Under the pieces are notes generated by a model. The model worked only from the letters and a program-made list of their open reading frames with translations, had not been told where the DNA came from and made no database searches. Position numbers and translations under genes: made by a program. Shown here one piece after another: positions 1 through 7,662 of a stretch of DNA of 32,970 bases. The DNA comes from a candidate division WOR-1 bacterium RIFOXYB2_FULL_42_35 (GTDB lineage Bacteria; Margulisbacteria; WOR-1; O2-12-FULL-45-9), in contig MEUC01000041.1 of NCBI GenBank assembly GCA_001771545.1, positions 1 through 32,970 of the forward strand, written 5' to 3'. The stretch's first letter is position 1, and every line of letters begins with the position of its first letter.

Positions 1-12
1 TTAAGGCGGAAT

Positions 13-52
13 GCCCGCCTGCGTCCCGACGTTCGTCGGGACTTCGGCGGAC
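13..52. repeat. REP-like GC-rich hairpin
   Basis: A perfect 8-bp stem (GTCCCGAC, 23-30, with GTCGGGAC, 35-42) around a GTTC loop is enclosed by a nearly perfect outer stem (GCCCGCC, 13-19, with GGCGGAC, 46-52). It lies downstream of the last gene of the leftmost minus-strand operon. No T-run follows on the minus strand, so it looks more like an interspersed REP-type palindrome than a standard terminator. The rest of 1-134 shows no gene. Confidence 0.55.
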
Positions 53-134
53 TTCATCATTATATTTTTTCCGATCCTCATTGCCTTGGTCACTAAAAGA
101 GGTGGCGGGGTTGCCAGCCGATAGAGTTATGATT

Positions 135-1616
135 TTATTGAAATCCTTGAATGCTCATTTTTAGAAAGTTTACAATCTCTATCATGCCTCTGGTATCTAA
201 TTCACAATATTGCTCCAGCAGTTTAAAAACCCGCTGTTTTTCTTTTTCAGGTACTTTTTCTTCAAGGGCCACACGCATATACTCAAACCTAGCAGCTCCA
301 CCACCACCGATTTCCAGGTCATTATAACTTATGCCAGTTAAAGCAGGTAAAACATACTTTATTGAGGCACTTCCTTTTTGGGCTGGATGATAATAAGCAA
401 AATTACGGAAGGGCAGCAATAAATCAACAATACGGATTTCTATCTCTTTTAACCATTTGGCATAGGCAGGATAAGCCTTGATCGCATTTCGCAAACAAAT
501 TTTTTCATAGACTGCGTTATAAATAATTATCGAACCTTGATTGCCCAAGAGTTCTTGCAACTGCTTTAACAAGTCTGGCCGAGGATCAATATCCCCAGGA
601 GCTAAAAACGAATAGTGTTTGGGCTGAGCACCTGCCTTTTCTATAACGTGCAAAGAAAACTGAAAAGGGATAGGCTCATGTGGACCAGATAAATCATAGA
701 TTGGGATAGCAGTAGCAATAGTTTCAAAATCCAAAAAGTATAAGGGGTATTTAAGCTCGGAAAGAAAATTATTGACAGCTTCTTGATCAATATAAGCCTT
801 ACCGGAATTGTGACATTTAACCTGTATGGCCTGTTTTTCGTCTAACTCAATACTGCTAGGAATATCAGCTAATTGCAAGATCCCCTGCTCAATAAGATCA
901 AGGGCTTTTTTCCGCCGGCCGCGCAAAAGAAAGACATTTTCTTGAGGTAAAAAACTCCAGCACAGGCTAAACAAAGGACAATCCTTAGCACAATGCTTAT
1001 CGGCATTAATCTGCGGCAATTCGGCAGAAATAATTTTGGCCATTGCCGCAAGTTTATCTCCAAGATCAGGTAAAAGATCCTTGATTTTACTAGTAACATC
1101 TTCCTTAATAAAAAGTTTATTAAGATCCAAATCACCGTTCTTTTTATAAGCCTTATTTAAATGCTGGATAAAAACCTTATTTATCTTTAGGCCGCTGCCT
1201 TGATAGACATATTTTTGAAAAGCCGCATCAAGAAGGTGCTCTTCCTTAACAGAAGAAGTGCTTTTGACCTCAATTAAATCCCAGGCATCTTGGCCCACTG
1301 GCTCAAGAATATCGGGCAAAGCATACCCGCTTTCATAAACAAACCCAGCCTCAAACAACGGCTGGCGAGAACTAAGTGCAGCCATAGACCTTTGGGCTGT
1401 TTCCAAGGGATTATTATCTCTGGCAATGGTTATGCCTTGGGGGTAAAGTTTTTGTGCCAGCTGGCCGACAATTATCCCCTGTTTCATCCTTTCTTTTGCT
1501 TCTTGATCAGGTTCAGGAATCTTGGCCTTATCATTATATTGATACCAGAGTAACTTTAGACATTGTAATCCGGCTAAAAACTTACTTTTTGATATAAACA
1601 ACTTTGGTTTAATCAT
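135..1616 (-). CDS. DUF2779 protein: Cas4/RecB-like plus DEDDy-exonuclease-like motifs
   Basis: This 493-residue protein matches the DUF2779 family in its overall pattern. The N-terminal half carries the residues of a Cas4/RecB-type nuclease: Cys19, Asp102, Glu116-Val-Lys118, a QxxxY motif (Gln134-Tyr138) and Cys209/Cys213/Cys219, which with Cys19 could hold an iron-sulfur cluster as in Cas4. The C-terminal half has a DxE motif (Asp296, Glu298), Asp398 and a YxxxD motif (Tyr470, Asp474), the layout of DEDDy 3'-5' exonucleases. It is the last gene of the operon begun by the ClpX-like gene, 56 nt after a zinc-ribbon gene. An AGGAGG lies 16 nt before the ATG, further than usual, so the start is less certain than the family call. 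A DNA-end-processing role is inferred; the substrate is unknown. Confidence 0.8.
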   Translation of the reverse strand: MIKPKLFISKSKFLAGLQCLKLLWYQYNDKAKIPEPDQEAKERMKQGIIVGQLAQKLYPQGITIARDNNPLETAQRSMAALSSRQPLFEAGFVYESGYALPDILEPVGQDAWDLIEVKSTSSVKEEHLLDAAFQKYVYQGSGLKINKVFIQHLNKAYKKNGDLDLNKLFIKEDVTSKIKDLLPDLGDKLAAMAKIISAELPQINADKHCAKDCPLFSLCWSFLPQENVFLLRGRRKKALDLIEQGILQLADIPSSIELDEKQAIQVKCHNSGKAYIDQEAVNNFLSELKYPLYFLDFETIATAIPIYDLSGPHEPIPFQFSLHVIEKAGAQPKHYSFLAPGDIDPRPDLLKQLQELLGNQGSIIIYNAVYEKICLRNAIKAYPAYAKWLKEIEIRIVDLLLPFRNFAYYHPAQKGSASIKYVLPALTGISYNDLEIGGGGAARFEYMRVALEEKVPEKEKQRVFKLLEQYCELDTRGMIEIVNFLKMSIQGFQ

Positions 1617-1672
1617 ATGCTTAGATTGTAGTCCTCCTGCTTTTGCTATTCAACAACAAAACAACAATAAAA

Positions 1673-1894
1673 CTAACCGACTTTTGCCTGACACTGGCTG
1701 CAGCTGATGCAGCTTTCGATGATATCAAGTTCCGGGCCGCCCCCTTCAACAACCAGGGCTTGCCTTAAAGCTGTCCAAAGGCTGACTTCTTCTGTAAAAT
1801 TAGCCAGACCTTGTTGGACAAAGGCTGTGCTGCCGCAGTTAGGGCAAGCAAAAATCAACCGTTCCTCTTTTTCTTTGGTTGTTTTTTTTACCAT
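1673..1894 (-). CDS. Small zinc-ribbon protein (second paralog)
   Basis: This 73-residue protein has an N-terminal CPNCGS knuckle and a C-terminal CISCSQC knuckle about 38 residues later, the four-cysteine layout of a zinc ribbon. It is clearly related to the next gene upstream: both have CxNCGS, a following F[VI][QE]QGL segment, a similar middle and a CxxCxA[KR]V end. Start: ATG preceded by AAGGAG at good spacing. It lies 20 nt after its paralog and 56 nt before the DUF2779 gene. Function unknown. In this setting it may act as an adaptor or as a substrate- or DNA-binding partner of the ClpX-like protein, which itself has no zinc domain; that is inference. Confidence 0.7.
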   Translation of the reverse strand: MVKKTTKEKEERLIFACPNCGSTAFVQQGLANFTEEVSLWTALRQALVVEGGGPELDIIESCISCSQCQAKVG

Positions 1895-1914
1895 TTATCA
1901 AGCTCCTTATATTT

Positions 1915-2139
1915 TTATTGCTTCACTCTAGCGCCGCAATCAGTGCATCTGATCACAGGATCAACAGCATCAATTTCGGGATCAGAATTTGTAAAAACCA
2001 GACCTGCCAAACCTTGTGAAATAGCTACCTTTTGCTTATAACTTATCAGGCCTTGTTCGATAAAAGAAGCGCTGCCGCAATTAAGGCACTTAAACAAAGA
2101 AGCAGCAGTTGGCGTATCAGTTTTTTTTCCTTTGGTCAT
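1915..2139 (-). CDS. Small zinc-ribbon protein (first paralog)
   Basis: This 74-residue protein has a CLNCGS knuckle near residue 20 and a CTDCGA knuckle near the C-terminus. I start it at the ATG at 2139 because GGGGGTG lies 6 nt upstream and the stop codon of the ClpX-like gene is directly adjacent (TAAAATG), which suggests translational coupling. A further in-frame start at 2166 would run into the ClpX-like gene and lacks this ribosome binding site. It is a paralog of the gene at 1673-1894, probably a tandem duplication within the operon. Biochemical role unknown. Confidence 0.7.
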   Translation of the reverse strand: MTKGKKTDTPTAASLFKCLNCGSASFIEQGLISYKQKVAISQGLAGLVFTNSDPEIDAVDPVIRCTDCGARVKQ

Positions 2140-2140
2140 T

Positions 2141-3112
2141 TTATTCACCCCCTTTCTTGTTTTCATAGGAAAAGATCAGATCTTCAAAAAAATCACGGAC
2201 AAGCGGGGCAACGCAGCGGCCGCCCATTTGTTCATAGGACTTATCAGCCAGGAGCAAAGAAAAGATAATTTCCGCATAGGCATTTTCTTCGGCGTTTGTC
2301 ATGGACACATAAGCTGCATACTGGCGTACAGTTTGATGCGTTAGCTGTCTTATAATCTCTTCGGAAAGACAATCAAGGCAGATAATATTCCCCAAGCGGT
2401 TGGCAAATTCAGGCATTAGACCAAAGCTGTACAAATCACTGACAGCCAGTTCTTTTTTATGGCTTAAGCCTGTAAAAGCACCGCCAAAAAGAAAAAGCAC
2501 ATTGCAAAAACTAAAGCTTTGACGCGAATACTCTGCGGAATCAGGCTCATAAAAAACCTCGCTGCCATCGATTAAGGAAAGGAGATCCTGCTGCACACCA
2601 AAAGTGGCCAGCTCGCTTTCATCATGTGGATTGTAGGCCAGCTTATCAATCTCATCGATAAAGACAACAGCATACTCTGCCCTTTTTCTATCCCCTTTGG
2701 CAGCAGAAAACAAAAGGTCAACAAACTGGTCAATATGGGTGCCTCCGCGGTAACCTCTTTGCACCAGGCTGGTGGCATCAATCTGCAAAAAAGGCAGACC
2801 AACAATATCGGCCAAGGTTCTGGCCATAATAGTTTTTCCGCAGCCTGTTGGCCCAACAAGCAAGGCATTGGTTTTCGCCAGGTTTTTATTTTCCGACCTA
2901 AGCGCATAGCGCTTAAGCTGCTGATAAATTATTACGGCTAAGCTTTTTTTAGCTTGTTCTTGTCCAATGACCGTTTTACTTAAAAGCGCAAAAATATCTT
3001 TGGGCAGCAAAGCCGGTTTTTTGTCTTGATCCGCACCTTGAAAAGAAGGATCAGCAGTCACGTCTATGGCGGCTATTTTTCCCAACAAACTTGAACCAGG
3101 CTTTTTAGGCAT
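2141..3112 (-). CDS. ClpX-like AAA+ ATPase without zinc domain or IGF loop
   Basis: This 323-residue protein is a ClpX-type AAA+ unfoldase. It has Walker A GPTGCGKT (residues 87-94), a pore-loop-like GYRG in place of GYVG of ClpX, Walker B VVFIDEIDK, the GGAFTGL segment, FGLMPEFANRL (ClpX has FGLIPEFIGRL, including the arginine finger) and a sensor-2-like GGR. Two usual parts are missing: the N-terminal C4 zinc-binding domain, and the stretch between GGAFTGL and FGLMPEF that in ClpX carries the IGF loop docking on ClpP. ClpP coupling is therefore unlikely. Start: ATG at 3112 with GAGGTG 6 nt upstream; a GTG three codons earlier overlaps that site. First gene of the operon with the zinc ribbons and DUF2779. 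No clpP is present in the window. Confidence 0.82.
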   Translation of the reverse strand: MPKKPGSSLLGKIAAIDVTADPSFQGADQDKKPALLPKDIFALLSKTVIGQEQAKKSLAVIIYQQLKRYALRSENKNLAKTNALLVGPTGCGKTIMARTLADIVGLPFLQIDATSLVQRGYRGGTHIDQFVDLLFSAAKGDRKRAEYAVVFIDEIDKLAYNPHDESELATFGVQQDLLSLIDGSEVFYEPDSAEYSRQSFSFCNVLFLFGGAFTGLSHKKELAVSDLYSFGLMPEFANRLGNIICLDCLSEEIIRQLTHQTVRQYAAYVSMTNAEENAYAEIIFSLLLADKSYEQMGGRCVAPLVRDFFEDLIFSYENKKGGE

Positions 3113-3132
3113 CTTGATCACCTCTGGCTATG

Positions 3133-3182
3133 ATTATAAAACAAGGGGTATGACACTAGCTGTCAGAGTAGTGTGGTATAAT
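3133..3182. promoter_or_regulatory. Divergent promoter region with TGACA-N5-TGTCA palindrome
   Basis: An extended -10 (TGG-TATAAT, hexamer at 3177-3182) reads toward the plus-strand gene at 3211. On the minus strand a TATAAT (3133-3138) reads toward the ClpX-like gene. Neither has a convincing -35 box. Between them, at 3151-3165, lies TGACA-CTAGC-TGTCA, a 5-nt half-site inverted repeat placed to control both promoters. The WYL regulator encoded two genes downstream is the natural candidate to bind it. The promoter elements are seen; the operator role is inference. Confidence 0.45.
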
Positions 3183-3210
3183 AATCACCAGCTAGATTGA
3201 GGGGATCAAA

Positions 3211-3918
3211 ATGGACAACAAAGAAATAAACGAGGAAATCATCGCAATTTGGGACGAGCATTTTAGTGGGGATGAAAAAATCATGGCCCCCTTGCTTTAC
3301 CAGGCAACAGACAAACACACAATATTATTTGTTGGCTTCAATCCATCGCTTAATCTTTCGGAATTAAAATCCCTAAGCGGCATTAACAACACAAAGGATT
3401 TCTTTCTATGGAAAAACTTCTCAAAAGAAAAGATAGATACCTTTATTAGCATCGAGCAAAAGGCCATTCAATCATACGGAAGGTACTTCAATAAAATTGA
3501 ACACATTGCAAAAGCAACAAAAAACAAATGGCAACACATCGATCTGTTTCCCATCAGAAATACAAAACAGAGAGAAACTTTAAAATATGTTTTCGCTGAC
3601 AACAAAAAACTCATATTAAATGATTTCGCCAAGAAATGCTTGAGGGTATTTGAAAAGCTGACAGCAAAATGTTCCCCAAAAATGATTATTGTTATCAATG
3701 CGCTTTCCTCTAGAATTATTCAAAAGCATTTCGCCGATAAAATAAACTCAAAACGCTATGATGATTTGGGCTATGATTTAATAACAATCAACAACGACTG
3801 CATCCCTATTATTTTTTCTGGAATGATCTCTGGTCAAAGAGCATTAGATAACGATTCTCTGAAGAGATTAATCTGGATAACAAAAAAAGCGGACAAATAC
3901 GCAAAAACGAGCACATAA
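3211..3918 (+). CDS. Possible uracil-DNA-glycosylase-superfamily-like protein
   Basis: This 235-residue protein has no confident family assignment. After about 34 residues it shows a hydrophobic strand ending in VGFNPSLN, reminiscent of the Mug/UDG motif 'GINPG'. A second strand, MIIVINALSS, lies in the middle, and a C-terminal strand-loop-helix (IIFSGMISGQRALDNDS) sits where UDG-fold enzymes carry their HPS-type loop. The length and the alternating beta/alpha pattern fit a UDG-like fold, but the catalytic residues cannot be assigned by eye. Start: ATG with GAGGGG six nt upstream. The stop overlaps the start of the WYL gene (TAATG), so the two are translationally coupled. With a GmrSD-type protein downstream, action on modified phage DNA is a plausible inference. 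Confidence 0.5.
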   Translation: MDNKEINEEIIAIWDEHFSGDEKIMAPLLYQATDKHTILFVGFNPSLNLSELKSLSGINNTKDFFLWKNFSKEKIDTFISIEQKAIQSYGRYFNKIEHIAKATKNKWQHIDLFPIRNTKQRETLKYVFADNKKLILNDFAKKCLRVFEKLTAKCSPKMIIVINALSSRIIQKHFADKINSKRYDDLGYDLITINNDCIPIIFSGMISGQRALDNDSLKRLIWITKKADKYAKTST

Positions 3919-4889
3919 TGGAACGCCATACATTAATTAGAATATACCAGATTGATGAGCTGATCAGGTCAAAGCAATACCCCAACTGCAGGGAACTGGC
4001 TGAACGGTTTGAGGTTTCTGAACGCACGATCTTGCGCGATATTGAAGCAATGAAGGACTCGCTGGGCGCGGCAATTGGCTTTAGCAAAGAACATAACGGG
4101 TATTACTATGAAAAACAAGGGTTTTGCCTACCCTCTTTAAAGTTGTCAGAAGGAGAGCTGCTGGCCATATTGCTGGGCGGGGAACTAATAGCCAAATACA
4201 AAAATACCCCATTTGAAGCTGCCATAAAAAAAGCTTTTGAAAAATTGCAGGCACTACTTCCGGAAACTATCTCAATTAACCTTAATAATCGCGATAAATT
4301 TATTTCCTTTGACTTATGCCAGACACGGGAATTATCAAAACCAGCAACCCAGGCTTTTGAGCTGTTAATAAAAGCCATTAACGATAAAACCAGCGTAGCA
4401 ATTAATTATTATTCAATTGGCCGCAACAAAACACAAAAGCGAATAATTGACCCATATCATTTGCGCCATACCCAAGGCGCCTGGTATTTGGTTGGTTATT
4501 GCCAGCTAAGAAAAGAAGTGCGGACTTTTGCGGTAAACCAAATTAAAAATATCAAAATCATGCCTAAAACGTTTTTGATCCAAAAGAGTTTTTCGGCAAA
4601 GAAATTTTTTGCTGATTCCTGGGGTTTTGAACAAGGCGGGCCAATGACCAAAGTTGTGGTTAAGCTGGACAAAAGAATTAGCCGCTGGTTTATTGACCGT
4701 AAGCTTCACCCCAGCCAAAAAACCGCAGAAAACAAAGACGGCTCCCTTACCCTAACCTTTCAAGTGGCTGGAACAGAGGAAATAAAAAGGTGGATATTGA
4801 GTCAGGGCGCGGATATAATGGTTTTGGAGCCGAAAAGATTAAAAAAGGGGGTCAGAGATGAGGCAAGGAGGATGACGGGGTTTCGTTAA
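3918..4889 (+). CDS. WYL-domain transcriptional regulator with N-terminal HTH
   Basis: This 323-residue protein begins with a DeoR/HTH_11-type winged helix (CRELAERFEVSERTILRDI, about residues 24-42). The central WYL domain is recognisable from DPYHLRHTQGAWYLVGY, an arginine-containing stretch and FAVNQI, and is followed by a C-terminal WCX-like extension. Length and order are those of YafY-type regulators. WYL proteins sense ligands, probably nucleotides or nucleic acid, and several control phage-defence loci. Its start overlaps the stop of the upstream gene, and the GmrSD-type gene follows after 74 nt. It probably controls its own operon, and perhaps the divergent ClpX-like operon, through the palindrome at 3151-3165. 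Confidence 0.88.
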   Translation: MERHTLIRIYQIDELIRSKQYPNCRELAERFEVSERTILRDIEAMKDSLGAAIGFSKEHNGYYYEKQGFCLPSLKLSEGELLAILLGGELIAKYKNTPFEAAIKKAFEKLQALLPETISINLNNRDKFISFDLCQTRELSKPATQAFELLIKAINDKTSVAINYYSIGRNKTQKRIIDPYHLRHTQGAWYLVGYCQLRKEVRTFAVNQIKNIKIMPKTFLIQKSFSAKKFFADSWGFEQGGPMTKVVVKLDKRISRWFIDRKLHPSQKTAENKDGSLTLTFQVAGTEEIKRWILSQGADIMVLEPKRLKKGVRDEARRMTGFR

Positions 4890-4963
4890 CATGGGCATTA
4901 TAACGATTACACCGAGTAATTAAGTCTTGCTATTAAAGAGTTTACAAAAGGGGGATAAGTACT

Positions 4964-6658
4964 ATGGCAGAACTGAATGTAAGTAGAAAAAACATCGGCA
5001 AATTACTTAAAGAGATGCAAGGAAAAAAATTTATTATTCCTGATTATCAAAGGCCATATAAATGGGATGAAGAAAAATGTGAAACTTTATGGGGAGACAT
5101 CATTGATTTTTTTAGCAATAAAAAGCCAAATGAAGAATATTTTCTAGGCAGTATTGTTACCTGCAAGGGTGCTGGCGATAAGGATTCAAACGAGATCGAA
5201 ATAATTGACGGTCAACAAAGGATTACATCTTTGTTCCTATTATTGAGATCTTTTTATGCAAAGCTGGAAAGTATGTGTGAGGATGACAACATTAAAGGGT
5301 TAAAAAATCAAATAGCCCCATGTCTTTGGGATGTGCATGAGATATCTAACATAGTGGAAGACAAAACAAAAATACACATTGAATCTCGAGTTGCTACGGA
5401 ATCTGACAATGAAATATTTCATAAAATTCTTACTAGCGGTAAAATCATAAGTGCGAATAAAGATTTATACAGTTCAAACTATGCTTTCTTTTATTCTAAA
5501 TGTAATGAATATGCCCAGAAAAATCCAATGCACTGGCAACCGCTTTGTATCACGATATTAAACAAGTGCATTGTATTACCGATTGAGTGCGAAGATGTGG
5601 AGGCTGCCTTAACAATTTTTTCAACATTAAATGACCGTGGCATGCCTCTGTCTGATTCCGATATCTTTAAGGCGCAAATATATCGCTCAAAAAAAACAAC
5701 TGAAGAAAAAAAAGAGTTTACCGATGCCTGGAAAGAATTGACCGAAACCGTTGAAGATGCGCAGATAAGCCTTGATGACTTGTTCAGATATTATTCGCAT
5801 ATAGTTCGCGCAAAAAACAAAGACAAATCCAAAGAGATTGGGCTAAGAAACTTTTACAAAACAAACAACAGTAAAATTCTGAAAGACCCTTCATTAATGG
5901 GCAATCTAAGTGAATTGGCGGATTTTTGGTTTGACATTAACAATGGGGGGGCAAAGACAGATGATGATAAAAAAACATTTGATTTTGAAACGAAAAAGTA
6001 TTTACATTGTCTAAAATGTTACCCAAATGAGTATTGGAAATATTTGACAAGCGTCTATTATTTCAAGAATAAGGATCAGGCTGATTTTGCAAAAAAATTC
6101 CCACTATTTTTAAGGAAGCTAATCGCTTTTCTCTTTGCGAAATTCATCGAACAGCCAACGGTAAATGCTATCAAAGATAATATCTACCAGTTTGGAATTG
6201 ATATTTGTGCAAACAATCCATTTCAGGTAAATTTGTCTGAGACATTTTCTAGCAAGATCGGCAATTCTGTTTCATTAAAAATCGCAAAATCAATTATTCT
6301 GCTAAGTGCCTATCTTGATAATTCGCAAACTGAATTGATTCCTAATAATTTTGAGATAGAGCATATTTTTCCAAGAAAATGGCAGGATACTAATTATAAC
6401 GGCTGGAACAAAAAAGACGCCGAAGAATACTTGGAAAAATTTGGAAATAAGGCACCCATTGAAAAGAAGGTGAATATTCAAGCAGGGAACGGATATTTTG
6501 GGAAGAAAAAAGAAAAGTACAAACAATCAAAAATCAGCACAATAATTAAGCTGAGCAAAACCGCTAAGTCTGATTGGCTGAAACAAGATATTGAAGAGCG
6601 GGAAAAAAATACTATCGAAACATTGATGAATTTTTTTAGGGAAAGTTCTGCCTTGTAA
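4964..6658 (+). CDS. GmrSD-type DUF262-DUF1524 protein (type IV restriction-like)
   Basis: This 564-residue protein fuses DUF262 and DUF1524. DUF262 is shown by YQRPYKW (residues 28-34) and the nucleotide-binding DGQQR motif (82-86); these domains hydrolyse NTP. The C-terminal HNH-like DUF1524 has EHIFP with Glu466-His467, followed by FGNKAPIEKKVN and YFGKKKEKY, as in GmrD nucleases. GmrSD enzymes cleave DNA carrying modified cytosines such as glucosylated hydroxymethylcytosine, so defence against modified phage DNA is the expected role; the exact modification cannot be told. Start: ATG with AAAGGGGGA upstream. It is the last gene of the UDG-like/WYL operon, and a terminator follows after 111 nt. 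The C-terminal region is intact. Confidence 0.87.
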   Translation: MAELNVSRKNIGKLLKEMQGKKFIIPDYQRPYKWDEEKCETLWGDIIDFFSNKKPNEEYFLGSIVTCKGAGDKDSNEIEIIDGQQRITSLFLLLRSFYAKLESMCEDDNIKGLKNQIAPCLWDVHEISNIVEDKTKIHIESRVATESDNEIFHKILTSGKIISANKDLYSSNYAFFYSKCNEYAQKNPMHWQPLCITILNKCIVLPIECEDVEAALTIFSTLNDRGMPLSDSDIFKAQIYRSKKTTEEKKEFTDAWKELTETVEDAQISLDDLFRYYSHIVRAKNKDKSKEIGLRNFYKTNNSKILKDPSLMGNLSELADFWFDINNGGAKTDDDKKTFDFETKKYLHCLKCYPNEYWKYLTSVYYFKNKDQADFAKKFPLFLRKLIAFLFAKFIEQPTVNAIKDNIYQFGIDICANNPFQVNLSETFSSKIGNSVSLKIAKSIILLSAYLDNSQTELIPNNFEIEHIFPRKWQDTNYNGWNKKDAEEYLEKFGNKAPIEKKVNIQAGNGYFGKKKEKYKQSKISTIIKLSKTAKSDWLKQDIEEREKNTIETLMNFFRESSAL

Positions 6659-6769
6659 ATAATTACCACAGCTTAAAAGAAAAGCTGGCTTTGAAGGTCG
6701 GCTATTTACGATTGCAACCTGCTTTTGTAGCTACTGTTGGTTTTTCATAACTCAACTTGCGACCAAAAA

Positions 6770-6815
6770 ATAAGCCTCCCTAAGTTTGGTTTTGGCAAAC
6801 CTCGGAGGCTTATTA
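6770..6815. terminator. Bidirectional intrinsic terminator
   Basis: An 11-bp perfect stem (AATAAGCCTCC, 6770-6780, with GGAGGCTTATT, 6805-6815) contains a second short stem, GTTTG/CAAAC. A run of T follows on the minus strand and a T-rich stretch on the plus strand. It sits between the convergent GmrSD-type gene and the gene at 6825-7364, so it can end both transcripts. The remaining bases of 6659-6824 show nothing else. Confidence 0.75.
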
Positions 6816-6824
6816 ATTGTTTCT

Positions 6825-7364
6825 TTAGGTTAAGATAATGTCTTTCCTGCCTTTTAGGATTGGCTGAAGATAATCTCTGTTAGCTTGATCAATATTTTTA
6901 AAGATGCTATTTAGTTCCTGCTGCGGTAGACTAAACATAGCTTCGCAACAATCACAGGCAAAGATCGTCCTCCCTTCACCAGCTTGATCATATCTTTCAC
7001 CAACAATAGTCAGCCAAATTTCTGTTTTCCCCTTAAACTGGCAGTCTTCAGCATAATGATAACCGCTGCCCCTTTTGCCTTTATGGCTGATATGGACTTT
7101 TTGATGTTCAAGGACATCTGAATCATCAAGTACAACCTTTATGGCAAACTCATTATAGTTAAGTCCTTCAATCTTGTCATAAAGTGTTTTGTGATCATCA
7201 TAGAAAGACCTAAGGGTGCCCTCTTCTTCCTTGCCAGCATACCAGCCAACCCAAGCAGGATCATCAAGCCATTTTTTAATCTGCTGGCGGCTGAAAAAAC
7301 AATGATCTAAAACTCCAATCTTTACTTCCTCACCAGTAATCATATTCTTAATATACTCTCCCAT
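6825..7364 (-). CDS. Uncharacterised 179-residue protein with Cys/His cluster
   Basis: I do not recognise a family. The protein has no signal peptide or membrane segment. It has HCFFSRQQIKKWLDDP near the N-terminus and a middle with GYHYAEDC. A FACDCCEAMFSLP segment near residue 138 contributes three closely spaced cysteines, so metal binding is possible. Start: ATG with AAGGAG at suitable spacing. It is the last gene of a minus-strand group after the small CxxC protein and the DprA-like gene, but a hairpin at 7402-7449 lies just before it, so it may be partly uncoupled. Ends in the bidirectional terminator. Function unknown. Confidence 0.6.
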   Translation of the reverse strand: MGEYIKNMITGEEVKIGVLDHCFFSRQQIKKWLDDPAWVGWYAGKEEEGTLRSFYDDHKTLYDKIEGLNYNEFAIKVVLDDSDVLEHQKVHISHKGKRGSGYHYAEDCQFKGKTEIWLTIVGERYDQAGEGRTIFACDCCEAMFSLPQQELNSIFKNIDQANRDYLQPILKGRKDIILT

Positions 7365-7401
7365 TTTACTAATCTCCTTTTTGTAAATTTTTGATAAATT
7401 A

Positions 7402-7449
7402 GCCTGCCTCCGGCAAGCAAGCCCGCCTGCTTGTAGAAACAGACGGGCT
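7402..7449 (-). terminator. REP-like hairpins, possible terminator or attenuator
   Basis: Two adjacent hairpins lie between two minus-strand genes. The larger pairs AGCCCGCCTG (7420-7429) with CAGACGGGCT (7440-7449) with one mismatch; the smaller pairs GCCTGCC with GGCAAGC around TCC. The sequence after them on the minus strand is only moderately T-rich. It may be a weak terminator or a REP-type repeat of the same general kind as the one at 13-52. Confidence 0.45.
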
Positions 7450-7456
7450 ATTAAGA

Positions 7457-7660
7457 TTAAACTTCGGCATACTTATACGATAGGCCATACTCAAGCTGGT
7501 TTTGGATAGCGTTTAAACAGGACTGGCAGATAAAAACTACTCGCCTGTGCTCTTCCAAGCTTGAAGCAGAAGTTCGCCGCATAAATGACTCAACCCCGAT
7601 ATGATCAAGACCTTCGTTACAGCGAACTAAGAATCCGTGGCAAATGCAACACTCTCTCAT
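7457..7660 (-). CDS. Small CxxC zinc-finger-like protein
   Basis: This 67-residue protein has an N-terminal CCICHG and a later FICQSCLNAI, two CxxC knuckles about 44 residues apart, so a small zinc-binding fold is likely. Start: ATG just after the DprA-like stop codon. Its strong AAGGAGGTG site is built from the last codons of the upstream gene (Lys-Glu-Val), so the two genes are tightly coupled. No family is recognised. It may work with the DprA-like protein, but only position supports that. Confidence 0.6.
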   Translation of the reverse strand: MRECCICHGFLVRCNEGLDHIGVESFMRRTSASSLEEHRRVVFICQSCLNAIQNQLEYGLSYKYAEV

Positions 7661-7662
7661 AA

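Noticed and set aside
2572..2941. Open frames opposite and within the ClpX-like gene
   Set aside because: The Walker A and B motifs are all in one continuous minus-strand frame; the others are shadows.
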